64,000 nucleotides of DNA from Rhizobiales bacterium 64-17. Its GTDB lineage: Bacteria; Pseudomonadota; Alphaproteobacteria; Rhizobiales; Xanthobacteraceae. A program made the translations under genes and the position numbers. The stretch lies in the NCBI GenBank assembly GCA_001899285.1, contig MKWA01000015.1:78944-142943 (forward strand). The letters run 5' to 3'. A model generated the notes under the pieces. That model made no database searches. It was not told where the DNA came from and worked only from the letters and a program-made list of their open reading frames with translations. Positions within the stretch are counted from its first letter, which is position 1. Each line of letters begins with the position of its first letter. Of this stretch, positions 50,428 through 59,035 are shown in pieces.

Positions 50428-51989
50428 AAACGATTGCCGTTCAGGCCCTGATTGATCTGATGCGCTCCGAGACGCCGTATGCGCTGTTCGACGTGCGCGA
50501 GATCGGCGAGGCGGAAGCGGGGCATATTCTCGGGGCGACATTCCTGCCACGGCGGATGATCGAATTTCGGATCGCCGACCTTGTCCCGGTGAGAGCGACA
50601 ACCATCGTCGTCTATGACGAAGGCGGAAAGCGCGCGGAACGCGCCGCCGCGACACTACAGCAGCTCGGCTATACCGATGTCGCGGTGCTCGCGGGCGGAG
50701 CAGCGGCGTGGCGGGAGGCTGGAAAGGCGCTGACAGAGGGCAGCAATGTCCCCAGCAAGCTGTTCGGCGAGCACGTGCACGATCAGGACCACACGCCCAG
50801 CGTCAACGCGACGACATTGCGGGACTGGCAGCGGGACAACGCAAAATTCTTGGTCTGCGATATCCGCACCCCGGAAGAATACGCCCGCTCGCGAATTCCG
50901 GGTGCGTTCAGCACGCCCGGCTTCGATGTCGGGCTGTGCATGCCGGATTTGAAGGACCGCTCCGTTCCGGTGGTGGTGAACTGCGCCGGCCGGACGCGCA
51001 GCATCATCGCCTGCGAGACATTGCGCCATCTCGGCATGGAGAATGTCTATGCGCTCGAAAATGGAACGATGGGTTGGGTGCTGTCGGACGGCACGCTCGA
51101 AAAAGGCGGTGGCCAGGGATTGATCGAACCGAGCGCAGCGGGCCGTGCAGCGGCGCACGGCCGCGCGTTGAAGATGGCTCAATCCGTCGGCGCTGCCTTT
51201 GCCGATCCGGCTCAGATCAGGCGGTGGCTCGCAGAGCGCGATCAAGGCCAGTCGAACGTTTATGTCTTCGATGTCCGCCAGACAGGCGAATACGACAGCG
51301 GCCACATCGACGGCTTCACGATCTTGCCCGGCGCGCTGGCGATTCAGCGGACCGATGAGTTCATGCCGGTGCGGCAGGCGCAGGTCGTGTTCGTTGATGA
51401 CGACGAGACGCGCGCACTGATTGCGGCTTACTGGCTCCGGCGCTCCGGCTTTCCGAAAGTGGCCATCTTGAAGGGCGGTATCGGCGCCTGGACCGATGCT
51501 GGCTTCGGTCTGACCAAGGCGAGGCAACGTCGTGAGCCTCTTGGTCTTGCGGAGGATGGGGCGCAGATCACGCAGGTTCGCGCGCAGGATGCCGCGCAAC
51601 TGATGAACAGCGGCACCAGGATCATTCACGTCGATACCAGCACCGAATTCGCCAAACGTCATCTGGCGGGAGCCTCCTGGCTGCCGCGCGGATGGCTGGA
51701 GGATCGCATCGCCAGCGTGGTGCCTGATCGCAGCCAGTCGCTGCTCGTCACCTGCCGCGACGGACAGCAATCCCTTCTCGCGGCTTCGGCCTTGAAGCGT
51801 CTTGGCTATCGCAATGTCGCGGTGCTGGCGGGGGGAATGGCCGCCGCCGACGGGTTGGCCGTTGAGCAGGGGCCCGATCCTTCGGCCAGCGAGCCCAAGG
51901 ACTTCATCCTGCCGCCTTACGCCAAAGGCGTGGCCGGCATGCAGCGCTATCTCGAATGGGAGACGAAACTGACTCGCGCTCAGACCTAA
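50424..51989 (+). CDS. Four-domain rhodanese, alternating inactive and active domains
   Basis: The 521-aa protein contains four tandem rhodanese folds (about residues 1-105, 122-230, 258-365 and 383-480). The active loops read VYDEGGKR (Asp65), VNCAGRTR (Cys187), VDDDETRA (Asp325) and VTCRDGQQS (Cys444). Domains 2 and 4 keep the sulfur-carrying Cys and domains 1 and 3 have Asp. This repeats the one-inactive, one-active pairing of classic thiosulfate sulfurtransferases twice. No signal peptide is seen. In an operon with a DszC-like monooxygenase it suggests handling of sulfane sulfur, sulfite or thiosulfate released from an organosulfur substrate. Confidence 0.92.
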   Translation: MKTIAVQALIDLMRSETPYALFDVREIGEAEAGHILGATFLPRRMIEFRIADLVPVRATTIVVYDEGGKRAERAAATLQQLGYTDVAVLAGGAAAWREAGKALTEGSNVPSKLFGEHVHDQDHTPSVNATTLRDWQRDNAKFLVCDIRTPEEYARSRIPGAFSTPGFDVGLCMPDLKDRSVPVVVNCAGRTRSIIACETLRHLGMENVYALENGTMGWVLSDGTLEKGGGQGLIEPSAAGRAAAHGRALKMAQSVGAAFADPAQIRRWLAERDQGQSNVYVFDVRQTGEYDSGHIDGFTILPGALAIQRTDEFMPVRQAQVVFVDDDETRALIAAYWLRRSGFPKVAILKGGIGAWTDAGFGLTKARQRREPLGLAEDGAQITQVRAQDAAQLMNSGTRIIHVDTSTEFAKRHLAGASWLPRGWLEDRIASVVPDRSQSLLVTCRDGQQSLLAASALKRLGYRNVAVLAGGMAAADGLAVEQGPDPSASEPKDFILPPYAKGVAGMQRYLEWETKLTRAQT

Positions 51990-52039
51990 CGGAGCGCGGG
52001 CGACGACAAGCAAACAATAAAACAAGCTGGGAGGAAGCA

Positions 52040-53014
52040 ATGATAGGGTCAAGGCTCGCGGGGTTTGTCTTCATCGCCATCTTCGGTTTGTCAGCATCGG
52101 CAGTGCTGGCCAGTGACTATCCGTCGAAGCCGATCAGGCTGATCGCGCCTTATCCCGCGGGAGGAACGACCGACATTCTCGCGCGCGCCATTGGCAATGA
52201 TCTGTCCAAGGTGCTGGGGCAGCCCATCATCGTCGACAATCGCGCGGGCGCCGGTGGACTGGTCGGCCATGACATGGCGGCCAAAGCGGATCCGGACGGC
52301 TACACGCTGGTTCTCGGCAATTCGGCGATGCTGGCGGTGAGCGTCAGCCTTTTCCAGAACATGCCCTATAATCCGGTGAAGGATTTCGCGCCGATCACCG
52401 AAGCGGCCGCGGGCGCGCTGGTGCTCGTCGTCAAGCCGTCGCTGCCAGTCAAGTCCGTGCAGGAGCTGATCGCGCTGGCGAAGGCCAAACCGGACAAGCT
52501 TAACGCCGGATTGTCGGCGATCGGCTCCATGCACCATATGACCACTGATCAAATCCGGGTCAAAACCGGCGTGCAATGGACCAATGTGCCGTACAAGGGC
52601 AGCGCGCCGATGCTGGTCGATCTGCTCAGCGGACAGACCGATTTCGCGTTCGACAATATTCCGTCGGCGCTGCCCTACATCAAGAGCAATCAGCTCCGCG
52701 CCATCGCCGTCAGCAGCCCGACGCGAACGGAATTGCTTCCCGATGTTCCGACGCTGAAGGAATCCGGTTTGCCGGATGTCGAGGCGGTCGCCTGGCACGG
52801 CGTGTTGGCACCCGCGAAGACACCGCGGCCGATCATCGATCGCCTGAACGCTGAAATCGTCAAGATTCTGAAATCGCCGGAGATGAAGAAACGGCTGGCG
52901 AGTCTCGGCCTCGATCCGGTCGCCAACACGCCGGAGGAATTTCAGAAATTCATCGAAAGCGAAAATGTCAAATGGGCGAAGATCGCCAAGGAGACGAACG
53001 CCAAGTCGCAATGA
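52040..53014 (+). CDS. Bug-family (TctC) receptor, second copy
   Basis: The 324-aa periplasmic protein has a signal peptide ending about residue 25 (SASAVLASDYP). The Bug motifs are KPIRLIAPYPAGGTTDILAR, IIVDNRAGAGGLVGHDMAA, KADPDGYTLVLGN and VPYKGSAPMLVDLLSGQTDF. It differs from the receptor at 38050 but is close to the one directly downstream, which suggests tandem duplication. ATG 52040 has GGGAGGAAG before it; a longer frame back to 51956 overlaps the rhodanese gene. It is probably part of the monooxygenase operon and captures an organic acid. Confidence 0.9.
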   Translation: MIGSRLAGFVFIAIFGLSASAVLASDYPSKPIRLIAPYPAGGTTDILARAIGNDLSKVLGQPIIVDNRAGAGGLVGHDMAAKADPDGYTLVLGNSAMLAVSVSLFQNMPYNPVKDFAPITEAAAGALVLVVKPSLPVKSVQELIALAKAKPDKLNAGLSAIGSMHHMTTDQIRVKTGVQWTNVPYKGSAPMLVDLLSGQTDFAFDNIPSALPYIKSNQLRAIAVSSPTRTELLPDVPTLKESGLPDVEAVAWHGVLAPAKTPRPIIDRLNAEIVKILKSPEMKKRLASLGLDPVANTPEEFQKFIESENVKWAKIAKETNAKSQ

Positions 53015-53050
53015 TCCACAAACCTGAAAGCGTGTTCTCGGGAGGATGCG

Positions 53051-54025
53051 ATGTCATTTCCGAAAGTGATCACCGCTCTCATGGTTTCGATCATGATGGC
53101 GATTGCCCAGCCTGCGTGCGCTAACGACAGTTATCCGACGAAACCGGTCAAGCTGGTGGTGCCGTTTCCGCCGGGTGGAACGACCGACATCGTTGCCCGT
53201 ATCCTGGCGCAAAAGCTCGGCGAGGCACTCGGCAAATCATTTGTCGTGGAAAACAAGGCGGGGGCAGGCGGTCTGGTCGGTGCCGACTATGTCGCAAAGT
53301 CCGAAGCGGACGGATACACCTTGTTGCTCGGCAACAGCGGAGCATTGGCGACCGCGTTAAAGCTGGTGCCGTCGGTGCCTTACGATGTGATGCGCGATTT
53401 CACGCCGATCTCGATGATATCGGACGTGACGATCGTGCTTGCCGTGCACCCCTCCGTTCCAGCGAAGAATGTTGCGGAGCTGGTGGCCTATGCCAAGAGC
53501 CAGCCAGGCAAGCTGAACATCGCGATCCCGAGCATCGGGTCGATGCATCACCTGCTGACCGAGATGTTCAAAATGTCGGCTGGCATCAGCGCAGTTTCTG
53601 TTCCGTACAAAGGCAGCGCGCCCGCTGTCGTCGATTTGATGGCCGGACAGGTTCAGATGGATTTCGATAATCTGCCGGCCCTTGCGACCTATGTGGACAG
53701 CGGCAAAGTTCGCGCGCTCGCGGTGGCTAGCGCCGAGCGGTCCGCCTTCCTGCCGAATATCCCGTCGATGAAGGAGGCTGGTTTTCCGGACATCGTCGCG
53801 AGCCCCTGGTTCGCGATGGTGGCGCCGACCGGCACGCCGCGTCCGATCATCCAGAAATTGAACCGTGAGATCGTCAAGATCATGCGATCGGATGATATGA
53901 AGAAGCGCCTGCATGACCAGGGGGCCAATGCGCGCTGGAGCACGCCCGAGGAATGCGGAATGTTCATCCGGACAGAAATCGATCGGTGGGCCGAGGTCGT
54001 CCGCAAGGCTAATCTGAAAATGTAG
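53051..54025 (+). CDS. Bug-family (TctC) receptor, third copy
   Basis: The 324-aa precursor has a signal peptide ending about residue 25 (AIAQPACAND). The same Bug landmarks appear: KPVKLVVPFPPGGTTDIVAR, VVENKAGAGGLVGADYVAK, ADGYTLLLGNSGA and VPYKGSAPAVVDLMAGQVQMD. It is equal in length to its neighbour and starts 36 bp after it, with GGGAGG upstream. The two may differ in ligand. No TctA or TctB membrane genes are nearby, so transport would rely on a permease elsewhere. Confidence 0.9.
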   Translation: MSFPKVITALMVSIMMAIAQPACANDSYPTKPVKLVVPFPPGGTTDIVARILAQKLGEALGKSFVVENKAGAGGLVGADYVAKSEADGYTLLLGNSGALATALKLVPSVPYDVMRDFTPISMISDVTIVLAVHPSVPAKNVAELVAYAKSQPGKLNIAIPSIGSMHHLLTEMFKMSAGISAVSVPYKGSAPAVVDLMAGQVQMDFDNLPALATYVDSGKVRALAVASAERSAFLPNIPSMKEAGFPDIVASPWFAMVAPTGTPRPIIQKLNREIVKIMRSDDMKKRLHDQGANARWSTPEECGMFIRTEIDRWAEVVRKANLKM

Positions 54026-54090
54026 ATGCGGCCGGGCAAAGAGAAAACGGCGGGTGGCAGGCCTGCCGACCGCTGCATGGGAAGGCACGA

Positions 54091-55005
54091 ATGGTTGGAA
54101 TTGTTGCCGGTAAGGTAGCTCTTGTCACGGGCGGCGGTCGCGGTATCGGCCGGGCCATCGCCCTGGAGATGGCGCGCGAAGGCGCGAGCGTCGTCGTTTG
54201 CGATATCGGCGCGGGTCTCGATGGCTCCGGCGGCGATGCCGGTCCGGCACAGGATGTGGTGGCCGAAATCGCCAAGGCAGGCGGCAAGGCGATCGCCTCG
54301 ACGTTGAACATCGTCGAGCCGCAGAACGCGGATGCGATCGTGAAATCCGCGGTCGATGCCTTCGGCAAGGTCGATATCGTCGTGAACAATGCAGGGATTT
54401 TGCGCGATCGCATCTTCCACAAGATGAGCTGGTCGGACTGGTCGGATGTGATCGCCGTGCACCTGCATGGATCGTTCAACATGTGCCGCGCGACCGCCGG
54501 TCTGTTCCGGGATCAGAATGGCGGCGCCTATGTGCACATGACGTCGACCTCCGGGTTGATCGGCAATCTCGGTCAGGCCAATTACATGGCCGCCAAGCTC
54601 GGCATCGTCGGGCTGTCGCGCGGCATTGCGCTCGACATGCAGCGTTACAATGTTCGCTCCAACTGCATCGCGCCGTTCGCCTGGAGCCGCATGATCGGCT
54701 CGATTCCGGCGGAGACGGAGGCGGAAAAGCAGCGGGTCGCGCGACTCCAGCAGATGACGCCGGAAAAGATCGCGCCGCTCGTCGTTTATCTCGGCGCGGA
54801 TGCGGCGAACGGGATTTCCGGTCAGATCTTCTCGGTCCGGAACAACGAGATATTCCTGTTCAACCAGACCCGGCCGATCCGCTCGATCCATCGGTCCGAC
54901 GGCTGGACGCCGGAAAAGCTCGCCGATCAGTTGAAGGGCGCATTCGGTCCCTCGCTTACGCCGCTCGATCGATCAGCGGACGTTTTCGCATGGGATCCGA
55001 TCTGA
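54091..55005 (+). CDS. SDR-family oxidoreductase, hydroxyacyl-CoA dehydrogenase-like
   Basis: The 304-aa enzyme has the full SDR signature: LVTGGGRGIGRAIALEMAREG, NNAGILRDR, catalytic Ser in HMTSTSGLIGNLG, and NYMAAKLGIVGLSRG with Tyr and Lys in YxxxK. The ILRDRIFHKMSW segment and longer C-terminus resemble the dehydrogenase part of peroxisomal-type multifunctional enzyme 2, which oxidises R-3-hydroxyacyl-CoA. This would follow the MaoC hydratase logically. It is the last gene of the operon that starts at 47270, 65 bp after the third Bug gene, and it converges on the GntR gene. Confidence 0.88.
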   Translation: MVGIVAGKVALVTGGGRGIGRAIALEMAREGASVVVCDIGAGLDGSGGDAGPAQDVVAEIAKAGGKAIASTLNIVEPQNADAIVKSAVDAFGKVDIVVNNAGILRDRIFHKMSWSDWSDVIAVHLHGSFNMCRATAGLFRDQNGGAYVHMTSTSGLIGNLGQANYMAAKLGIVGLSRGIALDMQRYNVRSNCIAPFAWSRMIGSIPAETEAEKQRVARLQQMTPEKIAPLVVYLGADAANGISGQIFSVRNNEIFLFNQTRPIRSIHRSDGWTPEKLADQLKGAFGPSLTPLDRSADVFAWDPI

Positions 55006-55034
55006 CGGGTCTTTACCGCTGAAGAGCTTGGCGG

Positions 55035-55679
55035 TTATCGGGCGTTGCTGCGGAGGTAGCTGGCTCTCGCCGCCAGGATGTGAGCTGTCATGACGGCCCG
55101 TGCCCATTCCGGATCCTGGGCGGAAAATGCCGCAATCAGCTCGCGGTGATGAGAGAAACTCCGCATCAGTTCAGCCGCCGTATAACGCTGATACGTTTTC
55201 AGGATGACTGTCATTTCAATCAGCCCTGTCATCAAAGCTGACAGGCGCTTGCTGTTGGCTGCATCGAGAATGATTTTGTGAAACTGGCTATTGAGCTGAG
55301 AAATCCGGTCGAAGTTGATCCGCTTCTTCGTCTCGAGAGTTTGCTCCATCTGATCGGCGAGCGTCGATAAAGTCGCGATTTGAGTTTTTCCGATGCGTTC
55401 GGCGGCGAGCGCGGTGGCAAAGCCTTCGAGCATCGCCCGGAGACGGAAAAGACCCTCGACGTCTTCTTCCCCCCAGCGGGCGACGGTCGCGCGATGGTTG
55501 GATTCGAATTCGATGAGCCCTTCGGAGTTCAGTCGCCGTAGGGCTTCTCGAACCGGGGTTCGGCTGACGCCGATCGATTCGGCCAGTTCGTTTTCTTTTA
55601 GACGGGTGCCGATGCCGAATTCGCCCTGTAAAACCGCCGTGCGAATGACTTCATAGGCTTTGTCCACCGCGCGTGCCAA
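55035..55679 (-). CDS. GntR-family regulator, FCD (FadR) subfamily
   Basis: The 214-aa protein has a winged helix (LKENELAESIGVSRTPVREALRRLNSEGLIEF in two parts) and an FCD effector domain (about residues 75-210), with metal/ligand residues in LNSQFHKIILDAANS and SHHRELIAAF. The start appears to be TTG 55679, overlapping no stop but 1 bp after the livG stop codon, with GGGGGA upstream. It is the last gene of the minus-strand transporter operon. Its operator may be the TGTATACA dyad in front of that operon at 60282. Confidence 0.88.
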   Translation of the reverse strand: MARAVDKAYEVIRTAVLQGEFGIGTRLKENELAESIGVSRTPVREALRRLNSEGLIEFESNHRATVARWGEEDVEGLFRLRAMLEGFATALAAERIGKTQIATLSTLADQMEQTLETKKRINFDRISQLNSQFHKIILDAANSKRLSALMTGLIEMTVILKTYQRYTAAELMRSFSHHRELIAAFSAQDPEWARAVMTAHILAARASYLRSNAR

Positions 55680-55680
55680 A

Positions 55681-56469
55681 TCATCCCCCTTGTGTTGGCG
55701 GGATATTGCCGATCAGATACGCATCAATCAAACGCTTTCGCTCTTGCTCGGATTGCGGGCTTCCTTCGGCGACGATACGTCCGTGATGAAGGACAGCGAC
55801 GCGGGTCGCAGCCGAGACCACCAGTTCGAGATCGTGTTCGATCCAGATCACCGCAACGTTATCGCTTGTCTGAGCGATACCGATGAGGTCGCGCACCAGC
55901 GCCCTTTCATCGTTGGCAAGGCCGGACGCCGGCTCGTCGATCAGCAGCAATTTGGGCGTGCGAACCAACGCTCGGGCGAGATCGACCCGGCGTCGGATTC
56001 CAAGCGGCAGGCCGGCCACTGGCCGGAGAGCGATATCTGCGATCCCGCAGCGCTCAAGCGACGTCAGGGCTTGATGTCGAGCGTCTGCTTCCTCGCGCGA
56101 CGAGGCATATGGGCGTACATAGCGTCGCAACACGCCGCCACGAAACTGGCTGGCTGCTCCGATCAGGACATTTTCGAGAACAGTCATGCTCTCGTTGAGG
56201 TACATATGCTGGAAGGTGCGGCTGATGCCGAGCGAGGCCACGCGATGCGGGGGCATGCCGACAAGCGAGAGGTTATCAAAATCGATGCGGCTGCCGGACG
56301 AGGGTGGATAAAGCCCGCAGATGCAATTGACCAGGGCCGATTTTCCGGCGCCGTTCGGTCCGATCATGCCGACAATTTCGCCGGGATTCAGTGATAGCCC
56401 GATATCGTGAAGAACATGGAGTCCACCGAAGCTCAACGACAGATTCCGGATTTCGAGCAGCGCAGTCAT
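55681..56469 (-). CDS. livG: ABC transporter ATPase, LivG type
   Basis: The 262-aa ATPase has Walker A MIGPNGAGKSALVNCI, SRTFQHMYLNESMTV, LivG-type signature LPLGIRRRVDLARAL, Walker B KLLLIDEPASGL and H-loop VIWIEHDLELV. ATG 56469 overlaps the livF stop (ATGA). It is part of the complete receptor-permease-permease-ATPase-ATPase set at 55681-60214. Because this copy is separate from its LivM, it differs from the fused transporter at 26196. Confidence 0.92.
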   Translation of the reverse strand: MTALLEIRNLSLSFGGLHVLHDIGLSLNPGEIVGMIGPNGAGKSALVNCICGLYPPSSGSRIDFDNLSLVGMPPHRVASLGISRTFQHMYLNESMTVLENVLIGAASQFRGGVLRRYVRPYASSREEADARHQALTSLERCGIADIALRPVAGLPLGIRRRVDLARALVRTPKLLLIDEPASGLANDERALVRDLIGIAQTSDNVAVIWIEHDLELVVSAATRVAVLHHGRIVAEGSPQSEQERKRLIDAYLIGNIPPTQGG

Positions 56470-57158
56470 GTCGATACGTCCTGCAGCCCGAGAACCAGTG
56501 ACCGGATTTCGTCTCTATGGGAGGTGAGATCCGTATCGAAGGTTGCTGCTATCGCGCCGCGCACCATGATGAGCGCGTTTTCAGCGAATCGGTCTATCCA
56601 CTGCGGATCTGCTTCGGCGCAGAGCAAAGTCAGATCGAGCTCGCGACGCAACTGCGCAAGTGTATCGCAGGTCCGCTCGATAATCGGGACGGCGAGGCCG
56701 AGGGTCGGTTCGTCGAGCAGCAGCAGCGACGGCGACCCGGTCAATGCCATGCCAAAAGCCAGCATTTGCTGCTCGCCGCCGGAAAGATTTCCAGCAAGCG
56801 ACGTTCGGCGTTCGGCCAGTCTCGGAAACCAGTGATAGACGTCGTCGACACGAACTCGCCCACGACCGCGCTGGCGATCGGCTGCGGTCAGATTTTCCGC
56901 AACGGTCAACAGAGCGAAGATTTTATTGCGCTCCGGTACCATGGACACCTTATGTCCAGCCGCAACGTCGATCCGGCCGCTCATACGCGCGGAGGTGTCA
57001 AGCGCTCGCGCAATGGCGAGAAGAGTGCTGCTCTTGCCGGCGCCATTGGCGCCGATCAACGCCGTCGCGGTTCCGGGCGCGAGCGAAAAGTTGATGTGGC
57101 GCACCGCAGGAATGCCGCGATAGCTGACAGAGAGATTTTCGACAGTCAGCATCATCAT
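56466..57158 (-). CDS. livF: ABC transporter ATPase, LivF type
   Basis: The 230-aa ATPase has Walker A LIGANGAGKSSTLLAIAR, VSMVPERNKIFALLTV, signature LSGGEQQMLAFGMAL and Walker B LLLLDEPTLGLAV. The family's usual VEQN near the end reads LLCAEADPQWIDRF. Three Met codons in a row (57158, 57155, 57152) make the exact start uncertain; 57158 overlaps the livM stop as ATGA. In the usual operon order livG precedes livF, and here livF comes first. Confidence 0.9.
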   Translation of the reverse strand: MMMLTVENLSVSYRGIPAVRHINFSLAPGTATALIGANGAGKSSTLLAIARALDTSARMSGRIDVAAGHKVSMVPERNKIFALLTVAENLTAADRQRGRGRVRVDDVYHWFPRLAERRTSLAGNLSGGEQQMLAFGMALTGSPSLLLLDEPTLGLAVPIIERTCDTLAQLRRELDLTLLCAEADPQWIDRFAENALIMVRGAIAATFDTDLTSHRDEIRSLVLGLQDVST

Positions 57159-58159
57159 GATGTCCCTGGCCGCCAGCGCCAGATCCAACGCGGGAGACGG
57201 AGCAGGGCAGCCGTCAGCACAATCGCAAGCGCAATGCTTTCGCTGCCGGTGGCGGCTGTCGCGGCATCAATGCCGACAGACCGAAATGTCCATGTCAGTA
57301 TATGGGGAAGAAACGTGATCGCATAAGCACCGGCAATCGCACCCGGAAGCGAGCCAAGACCGCCGAGTGCGACGATCGTGATGTATTTAATCGCCAGATG
57401 GAGATCGAAGTTCGCCGCCTGCACGATGCCGTAGTAATAGCCACCGATCGCGCCACAGATGGAGGTGATAAACGATGTCAGCATGAAGACGCTGACGCGC
57501 GCGCGCAGCAGGGAAATCCCCATCGCAGCCGCCATGGTCGGATGGTCGCGCGCGGTTAGCCAGGCGCGACCGACATGGCTTTGCGTCTGCCATTGAAACA
57601 GTATGTATGTCAGGAATAGCGCTGTTGCTATGACGTACCACCATTGAGCAAAGTCACGGATCGCAAATCCCAGCACTGACGGTACGGGCATCAGAATGCC
57701 GGTCGCGGCAGTGACCTTGACCTCGATGTCGATCAGGATGATCGAGACGACAGCTTGCAGCGCAAACGTGCCGACGGCGAGATAGAGGCCGGAGGTCCGC
57801 AGCGTAATGATCGCGACAAGGCCACCGATAACCAGTCCAGTTATGCCGGCCGCCGCAACGGCTGCGAGAAACGGCCAGCCCATGAGTGTGGCCAGAAGCC
57901 CAGCCGTGAACGCGCCGATGCCGAGAAACGCAGCATGTCCAAGCGACAGCAATCCGGCGGTTCCAGTCAGGACGGTCAGCGCCATGGCCGCGATCGCTGC
58001 CAGCCCGCCGATATTGGCAAACTGGAGACCGAGCTTCCCGAAGACCATGGGTACGCCCAGCAGTGCGACGAGAAAAATGACGACGGGCGCTGCGAATTGC
58101 GTGAACCCGGCAGCCCTCCACCAGCTCGAATCCATGTCGGCCGAGGCTGCCATGATCAA
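57155..58159 (-). CDS. livM: ABC transporter permease, LivM type
   Basis: The 334-aa inner-membrane protein has about nine hydrophobic segments, from FAAPVVIFLVALLGVPMVF to ESIALAIVLTAALLRLPRW. It carries the LivM landmarks GTAGLLSLGHAAFLGIGAF and YITIVALGGLGSLPGAIAG. The coupling helix region is RAWLTARDHPTMAAAMGISLL. The start overlaps the livH stop by 4 bp. It pairs with LivH to form the channel. Confidence 0.9.
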   Translation of the reverse strand: MIMAASADMDSSWWRAAGFTQFAAPVVIFLVALLGVPMVFGKLGLQFANIGGLAAIAAMALTVLTGTAGLLSLGHAAFLGIGAFTAGLLATLMGWPFLAAVAAAGITGLVIGGLVAIITLRTSGLYLAVGTFALQAVVSIILIDIEVKVTAATGILMPVPSVLGFAIRDFAQWWYVIATALFLTYILFQWQTQSHVGRAWLTARDHPTMAAAMGISLLRARVSVFMLTSFITSICGAIGGYYYGIVQAANFDLHLAIKYITIVALGGLGSLPGAIAGAYAITFLPHILTWTFRSVGIDAATAATGSESIALAIVLTAALLRLPRWIWRWRPGTS

Positions 58160-59028
58160 ACCCGCGAAATGTTTTCCGAGCGCCCGGCGAGGCCGGTCGG
58201 CCGAACGATCAGTAGAATCAACAGGCAGATGACAGGGATCACGGGTGTAAACCGCGGCTCACCGAACATGGTCACTAACGTTTCGCATGCAGCAAGCAGA
58301 AATGCGCCGACGATCGCAAATCCGATACTCGTCATCCCGCCGATCAGCGCAGCGACGATGGCGCTGATGCCGATGAACGATCCCTCGATCGAGACCACGG
58401 ATACCGATGCGATCAGCACGCCGGCGAGCGCGGCGAGCATACTTCCAAAAACCCAGGCGGCACATAATGTCGTCTGGACCGGAATGCCGTGCAATCTCGA
58501 TAAGGGGAGGTTGCACGCGATCGCCTGCATATCGATGCCGAGTGCCGAATAGCGCATCAGAATGCCAATGGACGTTAAAGTCATGAACGAAATGCCGATC
58601 ACGGCAATGTTCTGCAGAGGAAGGTTGGCCCCTGCCACAGAGATGGCTCCTGGAAAAAGCGGCAGCCGATAAGTTTGTCCGCCCCAGATCAGGCTCATCA
58701 AACCATTCAGCGCAATGGTCGCGGCGATGGTAACGACAGTCCCAATAAAGTGACCGAAGCGCCCGCCAAGCCGCTCCACAAGAATATACATCACGATGCC
58801 GGCCAATAATGCGACCGCGCATCCTGCCAGAATGGCTTCTATGGTCTGCAAGGGACCGGCCTTTGGCGTCCAGATCGTCACCATCGCATAGGCGGCGAGC
58901 ATTCCTACTTCGCCAACGTGGAACGCAAGGACACGACTGGTTCGGTAAATCAGAACGACGCCCACGGCCATGATGCTGTAGATGCATCCGGTCGCGAGCG
59001 CCGTCAGCAGGTTGCCAAGCCAGGACAT
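58156..59028 (-). CDS. livH: ABC transporter permease, LivH type
   Basis: The 290-aa permease has the LivH pattern: LTALATGCIYSIMAVGVVLIYRTSRVLAFHVGE in two parts, the cytoplasmic loop MRYSALGIDMQAIACNLPLS, and the end LLILLIVRPTGLAGRSE. It begins 7 bp after the receptor stop and overlaps livM. The substrate would be set by the receptor. Confidence 0.9.
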   Translation of the reverse strand: MSWLGNLLTALATGCIYSIMAVGVVLIYRTSRVLAFHVGEVGMLAAYAMVTIWTPKAGPLQTIEAILAGCAVALLAGIVMYILVERLGGRFGHFIGTVVTIAATIALNGLMSLIWGGQTYRLPLFPGAISVAGANLPLQNIAVIGISFMTLTSIGILMRYSALGIDMQAIACNLPLSRLHGIPVQTTLCAAWVFGSMLAALAGVLIASVSVVSIEGSFIGISAIVAALIGGMTSIGFAIVGAFLLAACETLVTMFGEPRFTPVIPVICLLILLIVRPTGLAGRSENISRV

Positions 59029-59035
59029 GCCCGCC

